A DNA stretch of 64,000 nucleotides from Sphingomonadales bacterium. Its GTDB lineage: Bacteria; Pseudomonadota; Alphaproteobacteria; Sphingomonadales; Sphingomonadaceae. This document shows positions 17,137-25,852 of the stretch, one piece after another. The notes beneath the pieces are model-generated. The model saw only the letters and a list, made by a program, of their open reading frames with translations. It had not been told where the DNA came from and did not search any database. The DNA lies in the NCBI GenBank assembly GCA_004173185.1, contig SEFZ01000001.1, forward strand, positions 124,001-188,000. The letters are read 5' to 3'. Each line of letters begins with the position of its first letter. Position 1 is the first letter of the stretch. A program made the position numbers and the translations under genes.

Positions 17137-18471
17137 ATGCATTTCCGTTCCATCCTGATGCACACGGCTTTGACCGGCATCGCATTCTGCGCGGCTACTG
17201 CCCATGCGCAGACCGATGTCGAGCGAATCCAGTCGCTAGAGAGCCGGCTCGAAGCGCAGGATGCGCGTATTGCCGAGCTCGAGCGCCTGTTGCGCAGCGC
17301 GGCGGCGATCGCACCCGCTGCGCCGGTGACGCTCGCCGCACCTGCTGCCTCGGTTGCCGCGCCTGTGGTCACAATACCGCTCAACCGGCCGGGCGCGCAT
17401 CCGGTCATCTCGCCGCCAATCGCGGTCGCTGCGGAAGTGGCACCTGCCGCGCCGCGCTTGTTGGTGTCGGGTGATTTCCGTCTGCGCGAAGAGTTTAACT
17501 GGTCCGATGAAGATGCCGCCGATCGCAACCGCACGGTTATGCGCGCGCGGTTGCGGGCGAGTTATGCAGTCAATGATCTCGTCACCGTCGGCACGCAGAT
17601 CTCGACCGGTGATCCGGGCGATCCCAACTCCACCGATCTCACGGTGTCCGATTTCGTTAACGATCTGACCGTCAGTCTCGATCAGGCATTTGCTCGCGTG
17701 AACCTCGGCAATCTGACCTTGTGGGGCGGCAAGTTCGCCGATCCGTTCCGCCGCACCGATCTGGTCTGGGACGGCGACGTCAATCCGCAAGGCGTTGCCG
17801 CAACCTATCGGCAGCCACTGGCCGAAGGAGCGACGCTCGATGCCCGGGCGCTCTATTTCATCCTGAACGAATCCGTGGCCGGCACGGGCAGCGACATGCT
17901 GGGAGGTCAGCTTTCGCTGACCGTACCCGTCGGCCAATGGGGTATTGAGCTTTCGGGCGGCTATTATGACTATCGTCTGCGCAGCATTGCGGGCGCGGAT
18001 GCCGGCGATTTCCGCAGCAATTTGTTGCGGCCGGACGGCACGTATCTGTCCGATTTCAATCTGGGCGACGTGATCGCGACGGCGACGTGGCATGGGCTTG
18101 GCGAAAGCTGGCCGATCGGCATCCTGGGCGAATATGTCCATAATTTCGGCTCCGCGCGGAAGCGCGCGGACGATGGCTATTCGGTCGAGCTGTTCGCGGG
18201 GCGTGTGGTGCGTCAGGGCGATTGGCGGTTCGGCTATAATTATGCCGAGTCCCAGAATGAATCGGTGCTGGCCGCATTCAGCCACGACAATCTCGGATTC
18301 GCGACCAATTATAAGCTGCACGCATTGACGGTCGATCACGTGCTGATGGCGGGTACGATCTTGAATCTGACCGCCTATCGCTACAAGCCGCTCGATCCGC
18401 TCTACGCTGGCGCCAATCAGCCAAATGACTGGCTGAACCGCGTGCGGCTGAACCTATTGTTCAATTTCTAG
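17137..18471 (+). CDS. Putative outer-membrane porin
   Basis: A 444-residue protein. Signal peptide ends ATAHAQ; a short coiled coil (IQSLESRLEAQDARIAELER, residues about 30-52) follows, then an Ala/Pro-rich linker, then a beta-barrel of alternating aromatic/polar strands from about residue 108 (VSGDFRLREEFNW) to the terminal Phe. This order is that of the putative porin family with a periplasmic trimerising coiled coil. ATG 17137 is preceded by GAGGTAGGA. Location next to the aromatic-acid transporter suggests it admits the same small acids. The selectivity is not evident from sequence. Confidence 0.85.
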   Translation: MHFRSILMHTALTGIAFCAATAHAQTDVERIQSLESRLEAQDARIAELERLLRSAAAIAPAAPVTLAAPAASVAAPVVTIPLNRPGAHPVISPPIAVAAEVAPAAPRLLVSGDFRLREEFNWSDEDAADRNRTVMRARLRASYAVNDLVTVGTQISTGDPGDPNSTDLTVSDFVNDLTVSLDQAFARVNLGNLTLWGGKFADPFRRTDLVWDGDVNPQGVAATYRQPLAEGATLDARALYFILNESVAGTGSDMLGGQLSLTVPVGQWGIELSGGYYDYRLRSIAGADAGDFRSNLLRPDGTYLSDFNLGDVIATATWHGLGESWPIGILGEYVHNFGSARKRADDGYSVELFAGRVVRQGDWRFGYNYAESQNESVLAAFSHDNLGFATNYKLHALTVDHVLMAGTILNLTAYRYKPLDPLYAGANQPNDWLNRVRLNLLFNF

Positions 18472-18502
18472 CGATTGCCACGCGCCCGCTGATCGCGACC
18501 TG

Positions 18503-18531
18503 AATTTCGAAATTGCAACCTATACGTTGCA
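18503..18531. promoter_or_regulatory. Two overlapping palindromes before the amidohydrolase gene
   Basis: AATTTCGAAATT (18503-18514) is a perfect 12-base palindrome. It abuts TGCAAC-CTATAC-GTTGCA (18514-18531), whose 6-base arms are perfect. The second shares TATACGTTGCA with the site before the dioxygenase gene. Together they lie 58-86 bases before the amidohydrolase ATG at 18589. Candidate binding sites for the GntR protein and a second factor. Confidence 0.6.
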
Positions 18532-18588
18532 TTTATATGCGCGATTGTGCCAGAATTTGGAAAATTCATAGAGATCGGGAAACGGGCA

Positions 18589-19917
18589 ATGAAGCGATTG
18601 GGTTTGAAGACGGCGCTGATCTCGTCCTGCGCGGCATTGCTGGTCGCGGGGGCGCCGATGGCGCACGCCCAGAGCCGTGCGGCGCTGCCCGCAGTAGACA
18701 GCCAGGTTCGCGGTGTCTCGGCCAAGGTCATCGCGTGGCGGCGTGACATTCATCAACACCCCGAACTAGGCAATAGCGAGAAGCGAACCGCCGCGATCGT
18801 CGCCGAGCATTTGCGCGGCCTTGGTCTCGAAGTGCGCACCGGCATTGGCCATACCGGCGTGGTCGGTGTGCTGCGCGGGCGCAAGCCGGGCGGGGTGCTG
18901 GCACTGCGCGCGGACATGGACGCGCTGCCGATCAAGGAAGCGACGGGCCTGCCCTTCGCCTCTACCGTCACGGTCGACGTCGATGGCAAGCCCACCCCGG
19001 TGATGCACGCTTGTGGCCATGATGCGCACACGGCGATGCTGATGGGCGCGGCGGAAGTGCTGGCCGGGATGCGCGATCGGATTTCGGGCACGATCCTGTT
19101 CGTGTTCCAGCCGGCGGAGGAGGGTGGTCCTCCCGGCGAGATCTCCGGCGCGCGGCTGATGCTCAAGGAAGGCGTGTTCAAGGACATAAAGCCCGATGCG
19201 ATCTTCGCGCTCCATGTCGAGCCAGGTCCGGCGGGGCAGGTGCAGGTGCGCTCGGGTCCGCTGCTTTCCAGTGCGAGCAATATCATCATCGATCTGAAGG
19301 GCCGCCAGACGCATGGCGGACGCCCATGGGAGGGCACCGATCTCATCAATATGAGCGCGGACGTGGTCAAGTCGCTGGCGACGATCGCCAGCCGTCAGGT
19401 CAATGTCTTCGAGTTTCCCAATGTCGTATCGATCGGCTCGCTTCAGGCGGGCAACCGGATGAACATCCTGCCGGGCACTGCGGCGCTGCGCGGCACGATC
19501 CGCACCTTCGATATCGCCCGTCGCGATCGGTTGAAGGAGTTGATCCGCATCTCGGTCAGCGGCCTGGCTGCGACCTATGGTGCCGAAGCCAGCGTCAGTT
19601 TCGAGGATGTCGCGCTGGTGGCGGGCAGTGATCCAAAGCTGCTCGAGACGATCCTGCCGGCGCTGCGCACCTCGGCGACCGCGGGCGTGGATACCAACAC
19701 GTTGCTGCGCGGCGCGGCGGAGGATTTCTCGTTCTTCCAGGAGACTATTCCCGGCGTTTATTACATCCTGGGCTCGACGCCGAAGAATGCACCGAAGGAC
19801 GCTGTGCCGACCAACCATAGCGACAAGTTCGACATCGATGAGAGCGTGCTGGCAGTGGGCGTGAAGTCCCATGTGCTGACCTCGCTGACCTATCTGGACT
19901 CGATCGCCAAGCGGTAA
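18589..19917 (+). CDS. Exported M20 family amidohydrolase
   Basis: A 442-residue M20D-type metallohydrolase (hippurate hydrolase/IAA-amino acid hydrolase/carboxypeptidase Ss1 group) with a signal peptide ending MAHAQ. Metal-site blocks are RADMDALP (about 108), HACGHDAHTA with C142 and H144, QPAEEGG (about 185), ALHVEPG and a C-terminal VPTNHSDKFDID. A lid/dimerisation domain interrupts the catalytic domain in the usual place. ATG 18589 gives a clean signal peptide. The family cleaves N-acyl amino acids, including aromatic amides, so release of an aromatic acid from an amide in the periplasm is a reasonable guess. Confidence 0.88.
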   Translation: MKRLGLKTALISSCAALLVAGAPMAHAQSRAALPAVDSQVRGVSAKVIAWRRDIHQHPELGNSEKRTAAIVAEHLRGLGLEVRTGIGHTGVVGVLRGRKPGGVLALRADMDALPIKEATGLPFASTVTVDVDGKPTPVMHACGHDAHTAMLMGAAEVLAGMRDRISGTILFVFQPAEEGGPPGEISGARLMLKEGVFKDIKPDAIFALHVEPGPAGQVQVRSGPLLSSASNIIIDLKGRQTHGGRPWEGTDLINMSADVVKSLATIASRQVNVFEFPNVVSIGSLQAGNRMNILPGTAALRGTIRTFDIARRDRLKELIRISVSGLAATYGAEASVSFEDVALVAGSDPKLLETILPALRTSATAGVDTNTLLRGAAEDFSFFQETIPGVYYILGSTPKNAPKDAVPTNHSDKFDIDESVLAVGVKSHVLTSLTYLDSIAKR

Positions 19918-19938
19918 CGCTAGCGAAATCGCAGGCAT

Positions 19939-19977
19939 CAAAAAGGGGCGTCCGCTACAGAGCGGGCGCCCCTTTTT
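19939..19977 (+). terminator. Rho-independent terminator
   Basis: AAAAAGGGGCG and CCGCT pair with AGCGG and CGCCCCTTTTTT (stem roughly 19940-19977 with a short ACAG loop). It closes the amidohydrolase gene. Confidence 0.9.
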
Positions 19978-20063
19978 TGGTCTCTGGAACGGCGGCGCGT
20001 GGCGCACCGCGCAAAAGATGCCGACGCCAGGGTAGCCTGCTTTCCCGCGCCCGAAACGAGCCT

Positions 20064-20079
20064 GTTGCACTCCTGCAAC
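20064..20079. promoter_or_regulatory. Inverted repeat before the second TonB receptor
   Basis: GTTGCA-CTCC-TGCAAC, perfect 6-base arms with a 4-base spacer, followed by GTT. A further GTTGCAAG lies at 20119-20126. The arms are the same hexamers, in swapped order, as at 18514-18531. The region 19978-20200 otherwise holds no gene. Confidence 0.45.
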
Positions 20080-20200
20080 GTTCCCCCACAATAACATTCA
20101 CTCGGAAGAGAATTAGTGTTGCAAGCCACCGAGCTTTGCGGCAGTTCAATCAATACCACGCGCCCGCAGAGCGCGCCGGAGAGTGAGCTGGAGGAATATA

Positions 20201-22426
20201 ATGATCAATCGTGCCTTGATGCTGGGTGCATCCGCACTGGCGTTCACCTGGTGCTGTGCCGCTGCCGCGCAGACGGCCGCGCCGACGCAGGAAGTCGCCA
20301 GCGAAACCGAGCAGTATGACGAAAGCGAGATCGTCGTCACCGCAACGCGCCGTGCCGAAAACCTGATGACCTCGGCGATGTCCGCCACGGTTTTGTCTGG
20401 CACCGATCTCGAGAATAAGGGCGTCGTCAATGTCGACGCGCTGCAGTTCGCAATGCCTTCGGTCGTGGTCAACAATTTCGGCCAGGGCAACGATTTCAAC
20501 ATTCGCGGTATCGGCAAGGCCGAGCACAACACGCAGACCACCACTGGCGTGATCACCTATCGCGATGGCGTTCCGACCTTCCCGGGCTATGTCCAGGGTG
20601 AACCCTATTATGACGTCGCCAACATCCAGGTGCTGCGCGGCCCGCAGGGCACGATCGTCGGCCAGAACGCGACCGGCGGCGCGGTGTTCGTCAACACCAC
20701 CGATCCCGTCATCAACGGCGGCAGCCACGGCTATTTCAGCGCGAACTACGGCAATTATAACGAGGCCGGGTTCCAGGGCGCGGTCAACCTGCCGATCAGC
20801 GACACCTTCGCTGCGCGCGCTTCGATCTACACCTCGCGCCGTGACAGCTTCTACGACATCACCGGTCCCGGCGGCACGCCTTATGCTTATGAAGACGGCA
20901 AGGTCGGCATCATGGCCGGTCGTCTGAGCATGCTCTGGAAGCCGAGCGAGCGCCTGACCTTCTCGTCGAAGACCGATTTCGCTTGGCTCGATTTCGGTGC
21001 CTATCCGGCAACGCCGCAGGGCAGCTATTACAAGAACCTGCCGGGCACGAACACGCCGAACCCGGGCTATCGCGACTTGTTCGACATCACGGCGAACAGC
21101 CCGATGGGCGCGCGCGACTATATGGTCCGCTCGGTGTTCAAGGGTGAGTATGAGACTGCGGGCGGCGTCAAGTTCCGCTCGGTTTCGAGCTATCAGTGGG
21201 CCAACACGATGTACCTCGCGGACCTTGATGGCACCGCGACCGGATCGAGCACCTTCTTCGACAGCGTCGATGAGCAGCAGCTCACCACCGAGTTCAACAT
21301 CATCTCGCCCGATAACCAGCGCTTCACCTGGATGGTCGGCGCGTTCGGCCTGAAGAATGATTACCACTTCAAGCGCCCGTATCAGTTCGTCATCGACGTC
21401 GCCTATCCGTTCAACCTGCCGGCTGCGCAGTATAAGCTGCAGGGCAACAACTTCACGCACAGCTATGCGGCGTTCGGCCAGGTCGGCTTCAACATCACGC
21501 CGAGCCTGAAGATCGAAGGCGGCATTCGCTACACCGAAAGCCAGTCGGAAAACGAAGTCGACGTGATCCAGTACGGCCTGCCGATCCTCGCCAACCAGAT
21601 GACCAAGTCCGACAATATCTCGTACAAGGTTTCGCTGGGCTGGAAGGCAAGCAACGACCATTATTTCTACGGCTTCGTGGCCACCGGCTTCCGTCCGGGC
21701 GGCCTGAACGTACCGGTCGGCATCGGCCTGCCTGATCCGTTCAAGCCTGAGGAAGTCACGTCGTATGAAGCGGGCTGGAAGGCGAATTTTGCCGGTAGCC
21801 GCATCCGCACCACGATCAGCGGCTTCTATAACGACTATCGCAACTTCCAGGTCATCATCGGCTATCCGACCTTCCCGACCTTCGGGATCCAGCTCAACGT
21901 GCCCAACAGCACGAAGATCTACGGTTTCGAAGCACAGGCCGATGTCCATTTCGGTGGGCTGAAGCTCGGTGCGGGCATCAACGTTCTGCACAGCGAACTG
22001 GGCACGTTCTTCGCGACCGATCCGCGCGGAGCGAGCACGGTGGCGTGCGATCCGAAAACCGGACCGGGCAACGCAAGCTGCCTCAATCTGAACGGCCGTC
22101 GCCAGACCTACGCGCCGGACCTGACGTTCAACGCGAGCGCCGAATACACGTTCGCGTTCGCCAATGGCGACAAGCTGATCCCGCGTGTCAACTTCGGGCA
22201 TGTCGGCCAGCAATGGGCGACTTTGTTCCAGAACGTGTCGCGCGGCGATCGGATCGACGAGCGTAACATCCTCAACGCGCAGCTTGCGTATAACAAGGGC
22301 AGCTGGACGCTCACTGCCTACGCCACCAATCTGACCGACCAGCATTATCCGGCGGCACTGAACAGCGGGCTCTATTTCGCCGGCCCGCCGCGTCAGTACG
22401 GCCTCAAGGTGCTCAAGGTCTTCTGA
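20201..22426 (+). CDS. TonB-dependent outer-membrane receptor
   Basis: A 741-residue receptor. Signal peptide ends AAAAQ; a TonB-box-like SEIVVTATRR follows near residue 42; the plug contains NIRGIGKAEHN and VLRGPQGTIVGQNATGGAV. The barrel ends with VLKVF. ATG 20201 is preceded by GGAGGAAT at ideal spacing; a GTG six codons earlier is less likely. The RGPQGT...GRNATGG-like plug block places it with the FecA/pesticin-type catabolic receptors common in sphingomonads. It sits between the amidohydrolase and an acyl-CoA synthetase and probably imports the substrate they process. The ligand is unknown. Confidence 0.9.
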   Translation: MINRALMLGASALAFTWCCAAAAQTAAPTQEVASETEQYDESEIVVTATRRAENLMTSAMSATVLSGTDLENKGVVNVDALQFAMPSVVVNNFGQGNDFNIRGIGKAEHNTQTTTGVITYRDGVPTFPGYVQGEPYYDVANIQVLRGPQGTIVGQNATGGAVFVNTTDPVINGGSHGYFSANYGNYNEAGFQGAVNLPISDTFAARASIYTSRRDSFYDITGPGGTPYAYEDGKVGIMAGRLSMLWKPSERLTFSSKTDFAWLDFGAYPATPQGSYYKNLPGTNTPNPGYRDLFDITANSPMGARDYMVRSVFKGEYETAGGVKFRSVSSYQWANTMYLADLDGTATGSSTFFDSVDEQQLTTEFNIISPDNQRFTWMVGAFGLKNDYHFKRPYQFVIDVAYPFNLPAAQYKLQGNNFTHSYAAFGQVGFNITPSLKIEGGIRYTESQSENEVDVIQYGLPILANQMTKSDNISYKVSLGWKASNDHYFYGFVATGFRPGGLNVPVGIGLPDPFKPEEVTSYEAGWKANFAGSRIRTTISGFYNDYRNFQVIIGYPTFPTFGIQLNVPNSTKIYGFEAQADVHFGGLKLGAGINVLHSELGTFFATDPRGASTVACDPKTGPGNASCLNLNGRRQTYAPDLTFNASAEYTFAFANGDKLIPRVNFGHVGQQWATLFQNVSRGDRIDERNILNAQLAYNKGSWTLTAYATNLTDQHYPAALNSGLYFAGPPRQYGLKVLKVF

Positions 22427-22438
22427 TCCACCACGTAA

Positions 22439-22480
22439 ACGGCCGTCGCCCATCTCCCTGGGCGGCGGCCGTCTTTTTTT
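22439..22480 (+). terminator. Rho-independent terminator
   Basis: A 14-base stem (22439-22452 with 22459-22472, one G-T pair) is followed by a run of eight T. It ends the receptor transcript, though the ligase gene starts only 25 bases later, so read-through is possible. Confidence 0.9.
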
Positions 22481-22504
22481 CTGCCTCGCGTAATTGAGAG
22501 TTCC

Positions 22505-24091
22505 ATGCAGCCTTACGGCCTGACCATAGACAAGTTTCTCGATCATGCCGCCAAGTGGTTCGGGGATCGCGAAGTCGTTGAGGCCGATGCCGGTCGCGTT
22601 GTCGCCCGCTTCACCTATTCCGAGTTGCGCGATCGCGCTAATCTCATGTCGGGAGCGCTCACTGCGCTGGGCATGCAGACCGGCGACCGCGTCGGCACGC
22701 TGGCGTGGAACACGCGCCACCATCTCGAAATCTATTATGCAGCGATGGGGGTGGGGCTGGTCTGCCACACGCTCAATCCGCGGCTGACCGCCGCGCATCT
22801 CGCGGCGATGGTCAACCAGGCCCAGAACCGCGTCCTCGCGGTCGCGATCGATCTGATGCCGCTGGCGCGCGAAATCGCAGCGCTGTGCCCGAGCATCGAA
22901 CAGGTCATCGTGCTCGATGGTAGGCCGGGCGATACCCAGCCGATCGGCACCGCGCAGGTCTGGGGCTATGAAGCGTTGCTCAAGGCGCACGGCGCAGTTG
23001 CGACATGGGGCGGCTTTGACGAGAATATCCCCGCCGGGCTTTGCTACACTTCGGGCACCACCGGCGCGCCCAAGGGTGTCGTGTACACACACCGCTCGAA
23101 CTACCTTCACACCATGCGCGCGCTTCAGGCCGACGCGGCGGCGCTCACGGCGCGCGATGTGCTGATGCTCGCGGTGCCGATGTTCCATGCCAATGGCTGG
23201 GGCATGCCCTTCTCCGCTCCGGCGGCCGGCACCAAGCTGGTGTTGCCCGGTCGCATGCTGGACGGCGCGAGCCTTGCGCGCGTGATGGCCGACGAAGGCG
23301 TGACGGTCGCCGTTGGCGTGCAGACGGTGTGGCTCGGCCTGATCGACCATCTCGACAAAACCGGCGAAGATTTGCCCGCGCTCGAACGCGTGTTGATCGG
23401 TGGATCGAGCTGCCCGGATTCTCTGCTGAAGCGGATGGAGCAGCGGTTCGGCGCCGAGGTCCAGACGAGCTGGGGCATGACGGAGTTGTCGCCGGTGGGG
23501 ACCATCGCACCTTTTGGCTCCAGCGGTAACCTCGCGCGCGCATCGGGGCGTCCGCCAATGGGCCTCGATCTCAAGCTGACCGATGCTGCTGGCAACACGC
23601 TCGATCCGCAACGCGGTGTACTCGGCCATTTGAAGGTAAAGGGCCACAGCGTGGTCGATCGTTATTTCGGTGCCGATGCCGATGCGCTCGATAGTGAAGG
23701 CTATTTCGACACGGGCGATCTCGCGACGATCGATGAAGCGGGCAACCTCACTATCGGTGGCCGCTCGAAAGACCTGATCAAATCGGGCGGCGAGTGGATC
23801 AATCCTACCGAGATCGAAACCGTGATCGGCACCAACCCAGCAGTGCGCCACGTCGCCGTGATCGGCCGTCCCGACGAGAAATGGGGCGAACGTCCCGTGC
23901 TGATCGTCGAGACCGAAGGCGCAGACCCACAGGCATTGCTGGCAATGCTGCGCGGCAAGATCGCCGATTGGTGGATGCCCAGCCAGGTCATCGAAATCCC
24001 GGCCATGCCGCTCGCGGCCTCGGGCAAGATCGACAAGATCCGCCTGCGCGCGGATTACGCCGCCGGACGGCTGACGGGCGAGGCTGCCTGA
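22505..24091 (+). CDS. Acyl-CoA synthetase (AMP-forming ligase)
   Basis: A 528-residue ANL-superfamily ligase forming an acyl- or aryl-CoA from acid, ATP and CoA. Motifs: YTSGTTGAPKG near residue 180 (P-loop), MFHANGWGMPF near 228, SWGMTELSP near 322, YFDTGDL near 400 and GRSKDLIKSGGEWINP near 420. The catalytic lysine is in SGKIDKIRLR near the C-terminus. The overall pattern resembles medium-chain AlkK-type fatty acyl-CoA synthetases, but specificity cannot be read from the motifs. Its position at the end of the aromatic island leaves a side-chain or cinnamate-type acid open as substrate. Confidence 0.9.
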   Translation: MQPYGLTIDKFLDHAAKWFGDREVVEADAGRVVARFTYSELRDRANLMSGALTALGMQTGDRVGTLAWNTRHHLEIYYAAMGVGLVCHTLNPRLTAAHLAAMVNQAQNRVLAVAIDLMPLAREIAALCPSIEQVIVLDGRPGDTQPIGTAQVWGYEALLKAHGAVATWGGFDENIPAGLCYTSGTTGAPKGVVYTHRSNYLHTMRALQADAAALTARDVLMLAVPMFHANGWGMPFSAPAAGTKLVLPGRMLDGASLARVMADEGVTVAVGVQTVWLGLIDHLDKTGEDLPALERVLIGGSSCPDSLLKRMEQRFGAEVQTSWGMTELSPVGTIAPFGSSGNLARASGRPPMGLDLKLTDAAGNTLDPQRGVLGHLKVKGHSVVDRYFGADADALDSEGYFDTGDLATIDEAGNLTIGGRSKDLIKSGGEWINPTEIETVIGTNPAVRHVAVIGRPDEKWGERPVLIVETEGADPQALLAMLRGKIADWWMPSQVIEIPAMPLAASGKIDKIRLRADYAAGRLTGEAA

Positions 24092-24100
24092 ATAAACCCG

Positions 24101-24206
24101 TCACCCCGGCCTTGTGCCGGGGGCGACCACTTCTTCACGCTGCTTTTGGCGCATTCAACTGCACACATTCAGCCGCACAGTGGACCCCGGCACAAGGCCG
24201 GGGTCA
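24101..24206. repeat. Pair of inverted REP-like palindromes (copy A)
   Basis: TCACCCCGGCCTTGTGCCGG (24101-24120) and its inverted copy at about 24183-24206 lie 60 bases apart between the convergent ligase and carboxylesterase genes. Each copy is itself near-palindromic (CCGG...CCGG core). The same arrangement recurs at 36041-36122 and 57916-57998. They may fold into a large cruciform and act as a bidirectional transcript end. Confidence 0.75.
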
Positions 24207-24217
24207 ATGTTACTGCT

Positions 24218-25852
24218 TCAATCGCAACCCGCAGCCTTGGCTGGCAGCTTCGGCGAGACCACGCTGGAATTCCACATCCACGGGATATTCCCGGCCATCC
24301 GGCGGCGGCACATTACGGTTTCGTGCAGTTCGTACATTCCCGGCATCAGCCCGGTCTCAGCCTTCGGAACGTCGGCAAAGTGCATGTACGAACGCTTGGT
24401 CCCGAAGCTTTCCCATGTCGGCGCGCCTGCCGAAACCGGCGTGCCGGTAGCGGCAAAGCTCGTCCAGTAATCGATCATCGTCTTGGACAGCGCATGTTCC
24501 GCCGGCGTGTCCGGGATCTTCGGCCAGAGCGGCCCCACGCGCTCCGGCGTGCCGAAGACATAAGGCAATTCGCTGGCGTGGAAGGCGTGCAGGCCCTTTT
24601 CGTCCGTCGCCGGATAGCCATGGTCAAACAGATAGACGTAGGACTTCTGCCCTGCGGCAGTCTGCTTGCGAGCCATCCGCTCGCTGGTCCAGCCATATAG
24701 CGTGTCGCGCACGGTGAGCAGGATGCTCTCCTTCACGTCGCTCGACAGATAGAGTTTGAGGAAGGCATCGGCGAGTTCGCCATAGCGCGCGCGAATTTCC
24801 TTCTCATAGGTGGCCGCGTCGCCCGGTGCCTTGGGTGCTAGCATCATCAGCGAGCGGATTTCGCCCTGATTGAAGCCGGTGAGGAGCGGCACCTTGGCCT
24901 GTCGCCCGCCATCGAAAGCCGTCACCATCTGCTCCGGCAAGGCAAAGCCGTCGACCACGCCCCAGGGCGCAAAGCCCATCGCGGGTGCGGCGTCGGTCAA
25001 TTGCTGGGCGGGCATGCCGCGCATTGCCTTGAGATCGGGAAGCTGGAGTCCCGCCTGAAGCATCGTGCCAACCGCTTCGCCCGAAGGCAGGCCGTGGACC
25101 ATCTTCTTCAGGTCGGGCATCGGCAGCATATAGGCGCTCTGCGCAATCGCCTTGTGGAACAGCCCGCGTGCGATCGGCGACTCCATCAGATACATCACGC
25201 TGAGCGCGCCTGCGGATTCGCCCGCGATGGTCACGTTCTTCGCATCGCCGCCAAAGGCCGCAATATTGTTGCGCACCCAATAGAGCGCCATCGCCTGATC
25301 GAGCAGGCCGTAATTGCCCGAGACCTTCTGGCCTGTCTCGGCGCTCAGTTGCGGATGCGCGAGCCAGCCGAGCACGCCCAGCCGATAGTTGATCGAGACG
25401 ACGATTGCGCCGCGCTCGGCGAGCTTCTTGCCGTCATACAGCGCCTCGCGGCTCGATCCGCTGACCAGCGCGCCGCCGTGAATCCAGAAGAATACCGGAG
25501 CATTTTTGGCATTCTTCGGCGCCCAGATGTTTAGCGACAGGCAATCCTCGTTGGTCGGCAGCGGAGTCGCCGGCGAATAGATATTGGGGGTCTTGCTTGT
25601 CGGCTGAACACAGGCCGGGCCGAACTCGGTCGCGGCGCGCACGCCGTCCCAGCGCGGCAGCGGCTGCGGCGGCTGCCAGCGGCGGGTCTTTACCGGCGGC
25701 TGGGCATACGGAAGCCCGAGGAAGACGTTGATGTCGCCTTCCTGCTTGCCGCTCACCTTGCCTGCCGGAGCATCGACGCTCGGCGCTTGGGCGAGGGCAG
25801 GGGAGGCGGCCATCAGTCCGATGGCGAGCGCCAGGCGGTTTAGCGTTTTCAT
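24218..25852 (-). CDS. Exported type-B carboxylesterase
   Basis: A 544-residue carboxylesterase/lipase (COG2272, acetylcholinesterase-like fold). Signal peptide ends SPALAQ. Oxyanion-hole HGG at 125-127, EDCLSLNIW at 102-110 and the nucleophile S213 in GESAG are all present; the acid and His residues lie in the second half. ATG 25852 overlaps the TGA of the MFS transporter gene. Family members hydrolyse esters of many kinds. Coupling to a transporter with a divergent TetR regulator suggests hydrolysis of an imported or lactone-type compound, but the substrate is unknown. Confidence 0.9.
   Translation of the reverse strand: MKTLNRLALAIGLMAASPALAQAPSVDAPAGKVSGKQEGDINVFLGLPYAQPPVKTRRWQPPQPLPRWDGVRAATEFGPACVQPTSKTPNIYSPATPLPTNEDCLSLNIWAPKNAKNAPVFFWIHGGALVSGSSREALYDGKKLAERGAIVVSINYRLGVLGWLAHPQLSAETGQKVSGNYGLLDQAMALYWVRNNIAAFGGDAKNVTIAGESAGALSVMYLMESPIARGLFHKAIAQSAYMLPMPDLKKMVHGLPSGEAVGTMLQAGLQLPDLKAMRGMPAQQLTDAAPAMGFAPWGVVDGFALPEQMVTAFDGGRQAKVPLLTGFNQGEIRSLMMLAPKAPGDAATYEKEIRARYGELADAFLKLYLSSDVKESILLTVRDTLYGWTSERMARKQTAAGQKSYVYLFDHGYPATDEKGLHAFHASELPYVFGTPERVGPLWPKIPDTPAEHALSKTMIDYWTSFAATGTPVSAGAPTWESFGTKRSYMHFADVPKAETGLMPGMYELHETVMCRRRMAGNIPWMWNSSVVSPKLPAKAAGCD

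Noticed and set aside
20150..23851. A 1233-codon open frame on the minus strand opposite the TonB receptor and the acyl-CoA ligase
   Set aside because: It is the GC-biased shadow of two well-recognised genes, has an Arg/Ala/Asp-rich composition without domains, and covers both genes and a terminator.
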